Assembly: GCA_004375785.1 (NCBI GenBank)
Contig: SOKM01000156.1
Coordinates: 1 to 11,756, forward strand
DNA length: 11,756 nucleotides
Source of the DNA: Candidatus Cloacimonadota bacterium
Lineage (GTDB): Bacteria; Hydrothermota; E44-bin80
Direction of reading: 5' to 3'
Below, piece by piece: positions 5,944 through 11,756 of this stretch. Position numbers and translations under genes: made by a program. Below the pieces are notes generated by a model, which was not told where the DNA came from, made no database searches, and saw only the letters and a program-made list of their open reading frames with translations. Positions within the stretch are counted from its first letter, which is position 1; each line of letters opens with the position of its first letter.

Positions 5944-7122
5944 CTATATCTCCACACTGTAAGCAATCTCTTCGGCTCTTTCAGTAAAATATTTCGTTAT
6001 TTCCCACCCGAAATTTACAAAATTTCCCATTGCAAAGACGAGAGTTTTTCTATCTGCAAAATCTGTGATGGTTCTGTAAATCTTCTCAACTGTGTTTCCC
6101 TCAAGGTTTATGAGCTTTTCTCTTGGGAGCCCAGCTTTTAATGCACTCCTTATAAATGCCCTTACGTAACTTCCCGTAACAAGATAGGAAGATGCTTTCA
6201 TCTTTTTGGCTACCAGTTCGCCAAGTTGTTTTGACCGAATTATACGGTCCCGTCTTGTATTTATTAAGATGATTTTCTTCTCGTGTCTTTTTTTAACCCT
6301 ATCCCAGATGACATTAATTGATTCAGGGTCATTTGCACTGAATGCGTTGATAAACTCTATTACCCTACCATCTTCCTCAATTCTATGTATCCTTAACACC
6401 CCGATATCAGGTTCGGCTTTATGCATACCTTCAAGTGCAGTCTCCCTCTCTATGCCGAGAAATTTACAGACGCCAAGGGCAAGTGCTACATTCTCCCTGT
6501 GCTCAAGATAGGGAAAACTTTTCATCTCTTGAGCAGTGGGAAAAGGAAGTTCTTCAGGATTGAATTGCGTTTTTAAGAGTTGAGCTTTTTTTCTAAAGAG
6601 GTCAAGAAAACGATTTTCTGAAGAAAAGAGAACTGCCTTTCTGGGTATTGTAAGGGAAATAGCCTCTGCAATCTCTTTAAGGGAATTTCCCATTTCTCCA
6701 ATATGGTCGGGTCGGACATTTGTAATGACACCGATGGTCGATTTTACTATACTTCTTTCTGTTACCTTTTGCAGTTCTGGAAGGATTGCCATACATTCAA
6801 CAATTACTGCGTCTACTTTTCTTTTCCTTACAATTCTAAAAAAATCTACCAGTTCTTTTATATTGGGTTTACCCCTTCTTGAGAGAGGTTCTTCTGAGCC
6901 ATCCTCAAATATTATCATTGGAGCTGAACCTGTCGTTTTTGCTATAACCTTTTTACCTGCTGCTCTTAATCCTGCCGCTATAAGCCGTGTAACAGAGGAC
7001 TTGCCCCTTGAACCGTTAACATGAATCCTTACAGGAACACTTTTTACTGAATTTATGTGATATAGATATTCAAACAATCCAGCTGTAATGGTCAGGGCAA
7101 GAAGAATGAAAACAAAAATCAT
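5944..7122 (-). CDS. pgsB: PgsB/CapB poly-gamma-glutamate synthase, ATP-dependent ligase
   Basis: This 392-residue protein matches PgsB/CapB in length and layout. An N-terminal membrane segment (residues 2-18) is followed by a Mur-ligase-type ATP-binding domain. The nucleotide loop is NGSRGKSS (36-43), the KTTG segment lies at 62-65, the VIVEC segment at 106-110, and TNVRPDHIGEMG at 134-145 corresponds to the TN..DH motif of Mur ligases. These enzymes activate a carboxyl group by phosphorylation and add glutamate through an amide bond at the inner face of the membrane. It is the first gene of a five-gene operon with a promoter at 7177-7149. The ATG has only a weak purine-rich ribosome site (gagagaag). 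The polymer is assumed to be poly-gamma-glutamate; another amino acid cannot be excluded from sequence alone. Confidence 0.93.
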   Translation of the reverse strand: MIFVFILLALTITAGLFEYLYHINSVKSVPVRIHVNGSRGKSSVTRLIAAGLRAAGKKVIAKTTGSAPMIIFEDGSEEPLSRRGKPNIKELVDFFRIVRKRKVDAVIVECMAILPELQKVTERSIVKSTIGVITNVRPDHIGEMGNSLKEIAEAISLTIPRKAVLFSSENRFLDLFRKKAQLLKTQFNPEELPFPTAQEMKSFPYLEHRENVALALGVCKFLGIERETALEGMHKAEPDIGVLRIHRIEEDGRVIEFINAFSANDPESINVIWDRVKKRHEKKIILINTRRDRIIRSKQLGELVAKKMKASSYLVTGSYVRAFIRSALKAGLPREKLINLEGNTVEKIYRTITDFADRKTLVFAMGNFVNFGWEITKYFTERAEEIAYSVEI

Positions 7123-7148
7123 TCGGTCTTCTCTCTCATAACAAAAGC

Positions 7149-7177
7149 AATATATAGTATTAAGATATAAAAGTCAA
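7149..7177 (-). promoter_or_regulatory. Sigma70-like promoter of the pgs operon
   Basis: On the minus strand TTGACT (7177-7172) is separated by 17 nt from TATATT (7154-7149). The -35 box is preceded by a T run (tttttac). The predicted start is near 7142, giving a leader of about 20 nt before pgsB. Confidence 0.75.
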
Positions 7178-7218
7178 GTAAAAATCAGAGTTTGTGTTTA
7201 ATTGAGCACCCCTATATG

Positions 7219-7267
7219 GTAGGCGCAGGCTTTACCCTGAACCATACGGTGCAGGGTTTAGCCTGCG
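7219..7267 (-). repeat. TAAA-loop palindromic element (copy 3) interrupted by a 22-nt palindrome
   Basis: The expected unit gcaggc-ttta-gcctgcg is split. gcaggcttta (7225-7234) is followed by a 22-nt palindrome (7235-7256) and then tttagcctgcg (7257-7267). The four bases ttta occur on both sides, as a target duplication would. The left edge ggtagg resembles ggtagc of copy 1. Confidence 0.75.
7235..7256. repeat. 22-nt imperfect palindrome, copy 2, flanked by TTTA duplications
   Basis: The outer arms ccctg and caggg pair, as do acc and ggt inside, with two mismatched pairs. Direct ttta copies lie at 7231-7234 and 7257-7260. Confidence 0.75.
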
Positions 7268-7296
7268 AACTTAATTTCTTATAATACAATAAATTA

Positions 7297-7320
7297 CGCA
7301 ACCTAAAGGTTGCGGCTACC
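7297..7320 (+). repeat. TAAA-loop palindromic element (copy 4, changed stem)
   Basis: cgcaacc-taaa-ggttgcg followed by gctacc. Compared with 2420-2442 the stem has changed on both arms so that pairing is kept. It lies downstream of the lipoprotein gene and could act as its terminator, followed on the minus strand by an AT-rich stretch. Confidence 0.85.
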
Positions 7321-7350
7321 ATGCAAAAATTCACATTTTGGCACAGTCTC

Positions 7351-7368
7351 TAAAGCCTGTGGCTACCA
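7351..7368 (+). repeat. TAAA-loop palindromic element (copy 5, decayed)
   Basis: taaagcctgtggctacca matches the right half of the family. The left arm is reduced to cacag (7342-7346), which still pairs with ctgtg. The copy ends two bases before the stop codon of the lipoprotein gene. Confidence 0.65.
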
Positions 7369-7369
7369 G

Positions 7370-8272
7370 CTATTGATGGTCGTGGATACCCAATACTCCC
7401 CATTCTGTGACTGTAAAACCCATTCTTGCAAATGAGGGAATGACAGGCTCTTGAAGCATTATTGGTTCGTTTACTGGTTCAATTAAGAACCAGAGACGAA
7501 GGATACGGTCGGGTTGCGGAGTGATAAAAAGTGATACTACCTGTTCTATCCTTCCTTTTTCCTGTGGGTAGAAAATATAGAAATCGGATAATGGCAGATG
7601 CTGGGTCCAGTATTCAACAAAATCATTCGTTTCCCTTTCATTAAATCCATAAAGAGGTAGATATTTCCAGAGCCAATGAGATAGTTGTTCTCGTTCTATA
7701 AGCCACCCTTGTTTTCTCTGCCAGATATCCGGAACTGTCGCTTCGTAGAAAAGAAAACCGTATGTGGAATTTATCAATCCATCCGGTTCGATAAAGACAT
7801 TCCAGCAATTACTGTATTGAGGTTCGGAGGTTGTTACAGCACCAAATCCAAGAAAAACCAATCGGACATTTACTTGCACAGGGTAGAGTGGGTATAGATA
7901 TATGTTGGGTTTATCAACGCCCATATCCCAGGCAAAAAGGTCTCGTATTTCTGTTGTATCATTACTTGTTACTTCAACATCTTTTACCGAGTCACCAACT
8001 GCGCAGGGTGGTGCAGAGATAAAGACATCATAGAAGCCAGGATAAAGGTCACATAACAGATAATATCCTATGCTATCAGTTGTGTCTGATTTTACGGTTG
8101 TTGTTTCCTGAGCTGCACTGACAACAGCATCGGAAAGCCCCTGTGTTCCAGCAGTATCAGAATAAACGACCCTACCTTTTATGGCTCCGACTGTTCCGGG
8201 TGTTCCACCTTTCTTTTGGCATCCAAAGAATGACAGAAGAATAATAAAAATGGTTGTCAGGCTATAGCGCAT
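7370..8272 (-). CDS. Putative lipoprotein with carboxypeptidase-regulatory-like and KPNIYLYP domains
   Basis: This 300-residue protein has a short signal peptide ending SFFGC, with Cys18 as the likely lipidated residue, although the -3 position is Phe and not the usual Leu. Residues 31-112 read as a small beta-sandwich of the carboxypeptidase-regulatory type (IKGRVVYSD, then SDAVVSA, a TTDSIGYY strand and LYPGFYDV). After a short link comes KPNIYLYP (121-128), the hallmark of an uncharacterised domain of about 180 residues found in many bacterial proteins. Here it continues with Trp-rich segments (GWLIEREQLSHW, FVEYWTQHLP). The start is supported by aaggaggag just upstream and by the promoter at 8327-8299. 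It is monocistronic and separate from the pgs operon. It is probably anchored in the envelope; its function is unknown. Confidence 0.82.
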   Translation of the reverse strand: MRYSLTTIFIILLSFFGCQKKGGTPGTVGAIKGRVVYSDTAGTQGLSDAVVSAAQETTTVKSDTTDSIGYYLLCDLYPGFYDVFISAPPCAVGDSVKDVEVTSNDTTEIRDLFAWDMGVDKPNIYLYPLYPVQVNVRLVFLGFGAVTTSEPQYSNCWNVFIEPDGLINSTYGFLFYEATVPDIWQRKQGWLIEREQLSHWLWKYLPLYGFNERETNDFVEYWTQHLPLSDFYIFYPQEKGRIEQVVSLFITPQPDRILRLWFLIEPVNEPIMLQEPVIPSFARMGFTVTEWGVLGIHDHQ

Positions 8273-8298
8273 TTCTCCTCCTTGTTTTTATTTATAAT

Positions 8299-8327
8299 AG
8301 AATACTAAGTAAATGTAATTTTGTCAA
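8299..8327 (-). promoter_or_regulatory. Sigma70-like promoter of the lipoprotein gene
   Basis: On the minus strand a perfect TTGACA (8327-8322), preceded by ttttttc, is followed after 17 nt by TATTCT (8304-8299). The ATG lies about 26 nt after the -10 box, with a strong ribosome site between. Confidence 0.75.
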
Positions 8328-8543
8328 GAAAAAATTCTGAGTATGGGCAGGTCAATTGAACGCCCCTACACAGCAATTTCCGACCTGTCAACTGGAGCCT
8401 TATGGAGGCGGATATCGCGGTTGGGAAACCGCTCCTACATTTTTTTGGTGTATGTATTATTTTCCTATTTTCCATTTTCGTAATTTCCTTTTTTGTTTTC
8501 ATTTCTTCTATTCTCTTTCAATCCCTGTTAATTTTGTTTTTTC
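8328..8543. other. Spacer between divergent promoters with dispersed repeats
   Basis: No gene is seen. The piece aattgaacgcccctaca (8354-8370) matches 7200-7216 at 14 of 17 positions. It lies between caggtc (8348-8353) and gacctg (8382-8387), which are inverted repeats. A hairpin gcggtt-ggga-aaccgc (8417-8432) follows. Downstream is a T-rich stretch leading into the promoter at 8544. Confidence 0.55.
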
Positions 8544-8572
8544 TTGACAGAGGGAGAAAAATAATTTATAGT
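8544..8572 (+). promoter_or_regulatory. Sigma70-like promoter for the large repeat protein
   Basis: TTGACA (8544-8549), preceded by ttttttc, is followed after 17 nt by TATAGT (8567-8572). The predicted start near 8579 gives a leader of about 360 nt before the ATG at 8940. No other plus-strand gene follows it, so it probably drives the large repeat protein. Confidence 0.72.
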
Positions 8573-8604
8573 AGGCATATGAGTAAATAATGGGGCTATA
8601 AATC

Positions 8605-8636
8605 AGACATAAGACAGCAGACTTAAGACCGAAGAC
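8605..8636. repeat. Heptamer tandem repeat AGACNNN, five units
   Basis: AGAC occurs at 8605, 8612, 8619, 8626 and 8633, an exact 7-nt period, with variable bases between. It lies in the long leader of the large repeat protein. Confidence 0.75.
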
Positions 8637-8684
8637 CAAATGCTAAAGAAGAGGAATAAGAGATGTAAGTACTCAGTAAACCCC

Positions 8685-8863
8685 GTCATTGCGAGCCATG
8701 AACCGAAGTTAAGCCTGTCCTGAGTCCTTCGTTTCGCTCAAGGATAAATTCCACGAAGGATGGCAATCTCATATTGACAGAAAGCGAGTATGAGATTGCT
8801 TCGCATAAGTCGAGCAAGCCCTGAACCATACGATTCAGGGCAAGAAGAGGAACTCGCAATGAC
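8685..8863. repeat. Composite inverted-repeat element of about 180 nt (CATTGCGAG type)
   Basis: The outer arms gtcattgcgag (8685-8695) and ctcgcaatgac (8853-8863) are perfect 11-nt inverted repeats. Inside are tccttcgt/acgaagga (8725-8732 and 8753-8760), gcaatctcata/tatgagattgc (8763-8773 and 8789-8799) and a 22-nt palindrome (8819-8840). I recognise the arm sequence as a type of repeat common in many bacterial genomes (memory only). It has no coding capacity, so it is MITE-like in form. Confidence 0.8.
8819..8840. repeat. 22-nt palindrome, copy 3, flanked by CAAG duplications
   Basis: ccctgaa (8819-8825) pairs with ttcaggg (8834-8840). Direct caag copies lie at 8815-8818 and 8841-8844, again as in a 4-nt target duplication. 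Confidence 0.7.
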
Positions 8864-8939
8864 ACGATTCACTGGTCATTTACTCAAAATTATGGCGGAG
8901 TTCACTGATTATTCACAGATTAAAATAACTGGAGGGAAA

Positions 8940-11756
8940 ATGTCAAGAATTAAATTTGTTCTTACATTCTTTGTATTATTTTTTACTGTTTTAAGACCCC
9001 TTGTTGCGGGGGGGATGGGTGATAAGGAGATGAGGTATCTCAAGGAAGGGTTGGAGAGTTATAATCTCACACTCGATGAATTGAAATTTGATAAAAAATG
9101 GGTGAGGGATGATACGTTTAGACTAAAAGTGGTTACCAGGCTGATGGATAATCCACTCGATGTTCCGGATTTTATTTCACAGGAAGGTGATTTCTGCGAT
9201 TCTGTTGCTCTTTATTCTCTCTCGAAACTCCTTATTCACACTTCTTATCTTATCGATGCACCTGTTAAGGGAAAAGATGTAGAGAGAAATCTAAGAAAAA
9301 AGAATATAAACTGGACGTCTAAAAAACTTTCAGATAAACTGAATGAAGCCATCACTTTAATTTTGACTTCTTTTGAAATGGCAGAACCTTATCTTAAGAA
9401 ATCATTCAATAAACTTACAGAAGAAGAGATAGAGAGGCTACTTGTCAATGCACCCATCGTCTGGAGCGATGATGAGGATTCCCTTGAAGCAGACAGCCTT
9501 AAAGGAATTCTTTATAAGGAGTTCGCTCTTTCTTTTGATACGACATCACTCAAATCAGATACAATGCTTAAGTATATCAAAAATATTGACAGGATTTCGC
9601 TTCTTATGTCTTCGGTAATTCTTCAGATGGGGGTAGAACAGGCTCTTAAGACACTTGAAAATGTTGCTCTGGAGGATATAAAGGATGGGATACTTTTAGA
9701 CACAATGACGACTTATGGAAGGATTGTTATAGGAGGGACAGGAAACAATAGTTATAAAGATAATTATGCTTTAATAATAGACATCGGTGGAGACGACCAC
9801 TATTCTGGACGGTTTGCATCCGGTATAGGAATAATATACGAACCTTTTTCAGTTCTTATAGACCTTTCAGGTGATGACATCTATACTTCAGAGAAGATAT
9901 GCAATATTGGAAGCGGTCTTTTTGGCTGTGGAATACTTGTAGACCTTGAAGGTAAGGATGTCTACAGAGGGCATCATAACTCCGTAGGAGCAGGGCTCTT
10001 CGGGACAGGAATTATCATTGATAATGGAGGCAATGACCTGTACGAAGCGGGTTACTTCAGTGAAGGAGCAGGTTTTATTGGAACAGGTATTCTCTATGAT
10101 AGTGGGGGAGATGATTTTTTCAGGGGTTTTGACTGGACTCAGGGGTTTGGTTCAATATTTGGATACGGTCTTTTAATAAATAAAGGAGGGAATGACGTCT
10201 ATAGAGCTGGCGGTAGGTATATTCACCACCCACTCCTTCCCCATGATTACCGCTCATTTGCACAGGGGTTCGGAATGGGATTCAGACCTGATGCAGGTGG
10301 TGGTATAGGATTTTTATACGACACAGAGGGTAATGATTTTTATAACAGTGAAGTTTTCACACAGGGAGGAAGTTACTGGTATTCACTCGGGATGCTTCTC
10401 GACAGGAAAGGGAATGATTATTATAATGCCTGCCAGTATGCACAGGGTTCAGGCATTCATCTTTCTATAGGCATGCTTCTTGATGAAGAAGGGAATGACC
10501 ATTATTTTTCCAGATTTGGTCCATCTCAGGGTGAGGGGCACGACCTGGCGGTAGGTTTCCTTATAGACAGAAAAGGCAATGATTCGTATATGGTAAGTGG
10601 AGGACAGGGAGTTGGACTCACAAATTCCTGCGGTATTTTCATAGACTGCGAAGGTAATGATTTATATGCTTCGAGTGAAAAGTTGGGACAGGGAAGTGCG
10701 AATAGTGCACGGGGTTTTGGTGGATTTGGTGCATTCATAGATATTGGTGGAAGGGATACATATCCAAAATCAAGAGCGGGAGCGGATGAGACAATCTGGA
10801 CGGATGGTAGCTACGGGGTAGGGATGGATGTGGAGAGTGGAGAAGAACCCGAAAAGAAGGAATATGCACAGCGGGATACCTTAAAGAAAGATGCAACTGT
10901 TGAGGAACTTTTCGAGACTGCTTCCTTGTGGGAGGTTGCAGAGAACAAGGAAAGAGTGAGAAATGCAAGGGAACGGTTAAAAGATATGGGGTTGAAGGCA
11001 ATAGAATATGTGATAGAGAATAAGATGGAAACAAAATCGGGTCTTGAACTGAGAGCAATTGAGGAACTTGCAAAGGCACATCCCGATTCCATTGAGCCAT
11101 TACTTCTCGAACTTATAAAAGATGAAAGCAGACGTAAAAGGGGGAATGGAATCTGGGTTCTTGGAAAGATAAAATCTAAGAATAGTGTTGACTCTCTTAC
11201 AGCAGCACTCAGTGAAAAAAGAAACTGGAGATTGAGAAATACCATTCTACGTGCACTTGGAGAGATAGAAGAGAGAAAAGCATCCCAGGTTATTATTCCT
11301 TACCTTGATGATGAAAAAGAGAGAGTGAAAATAACATCTGCAAGGGCACTTGGAAGGCTCAAGAATGAAAACGCTATAATGCCGTTGATTGCGTCGTTAA
11401 AAAAGCCTTTCTTTACGGTTCGGCTGGCGTGTGAGAATGGTATCGTTGCTATAGGTGATTCAGCTGTTGTGCCGCTGTTAAATACTCTTGAAGAAACTAA
11501 AGATGCAAAAACGGTCTTTCATTCTATTTCTGCTCTAGGAAGGATTGCACAGGATATAGATTCCGTTACACAGAGGAAAACCAGATTGAGGATAAAGAAG
11601 GTACTCTTACCTTATCTGGATAAAGAAGAGAGGAGCTTAAGGGCGCAGGCAGTTAAGGCACTCAGTCTGTTGAATGATGAGGATATTAACGAACTGCTTA
11701 AGAGTAAAAAGAACTATGAAACAGACCCTTTTGTAATTGGGGTTTATAGGAAATAC
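8940..11756 (+). CDS. Large secreted protein with twelve Gly/Asp repeats and C-terminal HEAT-like repeats (3' end outside window)
   Basis: The frame stays open for 939 codons to the window edge with no stop, so the protein is incomplete. A ggaggg ribosome site lies just before ATG 8940. Residues 1-23 form a signal peptide (SRIK, hydrophobic core, then LVA). Residues about 27-270 look mainly helical. Residues 277-620 carry twelve repeats of about 27 residues with the core [LIF]-[LIVY]-[DN]-x-x-[GS]-[GNDKR]-D-x-[YF], usually followed by G-x-G. The core Asp/Asn lies at residues 281, 308, 335, 361, 387, 414, 461, 488, 515, 543, 569 and 601; the 47-residue step holds an insert with HHP. A beta-solenoid is likely. 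Residues 640-700 are charged and helical. From about 702 on come helical pairs typical of HEAT repeats (RALGEIEERKASQVIIPYL, RALGRLKNENAIMPLI). It is probably periplasmic or surface-bound; the function is unknown. Confidence 0.88.
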   Translation, partial: MSRIKFVLTFFVLFFTVLRPLVAGGMGDKEMRYLKEGLESYNLTLDELKFDKKWVRDDTFRLKVVTRLMDNPLDVPDFISQEGDFCDSVALYSLSKLLIHTSYLIDAPVKGKDVERNLRKKNINWTSKKLSDKLNEAITLILTSFEMAEPYLKKSFNKLTEEEIERLLVNAPIVWSDDEDSLEADSLKGILYKEFALSFDTTSLKSDTMLKYIKNIDRISLLMSSVILQMGVEQALKTLENVALEDIKDGILLDTMTTYGRIVIGGTGNNSYKDNYALIIDIGGDDHYSGRFASGIGIIYEPFSVLIDLSGDDIYTSEKICNIGSGLFGCGILVDLEGKDVYRGHHNSVGAGLFGTGIIIDNGGNDLYEAGYFSEGAGFIGTGILYDSGGDDFFRGFDWTQGFGSIFGYGLLINKGGNDVYRAGGRYIHHPLLPHDYRSFAQGFGMGFRPDAGGGIGFLYDTEGNDFYNSEVFTQGGSYWYSLGMLLDRKGNDYYNACQYAQGSGIHLSIGMLLDEEGNDHYFSRFGPSQGEGHDLAVGFLIDRKGNDSYMVSGGQGVGLTNSCGIFIDCEGNDLYASSEKLGQGSANSARGFGGFGAFIDIGGRDTYPKSRAGADETIWTDGSYGVGMDVESGEEPEKKEYAQRDTLKKDATVEELFETASLWEVAENKERVRNARERLKDMGLKAIEYVIENKMETKSGLELRAIEELAKAHPDSIEPLLLELIKDESRRKRGNGIWVLGKIKSKNSVDSLTAALSEKRNWRLRNTILRALGEIEERKASQVIIPYLDDEKERVKITSARALGRLKNENAIMPLIASLKKPFFTVRLACENGIVAIGDSAVVPLLNTLEETKDAKTVFHSISALGRIAQDIDSVTQRKTRLRIKKVLLPYLDKEERSLRAQAVKALSLLNDEDINELLKSKKNYETDPFVIGVYRKY

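Noticed and set aside
7119..7139. A six-codon leader peptide (MREKTE) whose stop overlaps the pgsB ATG
   Set aside because: It would start only a few bases after the predicted transcript start, has no ribosome site, and is short enough to be chance.
8305..8590. Short open frames in the spacer between divergent promoters
   Set aside because: They run across promoters and dispersed repeats, lack ribosome sites and show no protein-like pattern.
9780..10760. RTX calcium-binding nonapeptide repeats
   Set aside because: The GNDxY clusters recall RTX, but the period is about 27 residues with one cluster per turn, not a 9-residue GGxGxDxux period.
10526..11245. Minus-strand open frames of 70-144 codons
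   Set aside because: They lie opposite the large repeat protein, have no ribosome sites, and their Ser/Pro/Leu-rich content is what the complement of that gene gives.

Overview
The window is AT-rich bacterial DNA from an organism with a Gram-negative envelope. One product looks like an outer-membrane beta-barrel with a signal peptide and an aromatic C-terminus, and another looks like a lipoprotein. Promoters are sigma70-like and most genes have AGGAGG-type ribosome sites. Intergenic DNA is full of short palindromes and degenerate 7-8 nt tandem repeats. This style is familiar to me from uncultivated lineages such as candidate division WOR-3 and relatives, but the lineage is a guess from style; there is no rRNA or marker gene.

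Layout: (1) 32-1693 (+) is a two-fold ABC-2-type membrane permease whose ATPase partner is not in the window. (2) 1694-2116 is non-coding and holds 7-8 nt tandem arrays, a TAAA-loop palindrome and an array of four small hairpins with compensating stem changes. (3) 2172-2372 (+) is a 66-residue four-cysteine protein behind a good promoter, with a run of nine G inside the gene. (4) 2460-7122 (-) is a compact five-gene operon read in the order pgsB, pgsC, pgsW, a duplicated-domain secreted protein, and an outer-membrane barrel. (5) 7123-7369 carries the pgs promoter and repeat elements, one of which looks interrupted by a 22-nt palindrome with a 4-nt target duplication. (6) 7370-8272 (-) is a lipoprotein with a carboxypeptidase-regulatory-like domain and a KPNIYLYP domain. 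(7) 8273-8939 has two promoters, one for each direction, and a long repeat-rich leader. (8) 8940 to the window end (+) is a very large secreted protein, incomplete at the 3' end, with twelve glycine/aspartate-rich repeats followed by HEAT-like repeats.

The most interesting system is the operon. PgsB (ATP-dependent amide ligase) and PgsC (membrane partner) make poly-gamma-glutamate or a related polymer in known systems. PgsW is a membrane-anchored accessory protein. No PgsA/CapA is present here. Instead, two envelope genes are joined to the operon by an ATGA overlap and a 9-nt gap, which suggests a Gram-negative polyglutamate system with its own periplasmic and outer-membrane parts.

Four sigma70-like promoters share an oligo-T run directly before the -35 box. 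The intergenic repeats form several families that sit beside, and in two cases inside, each other.
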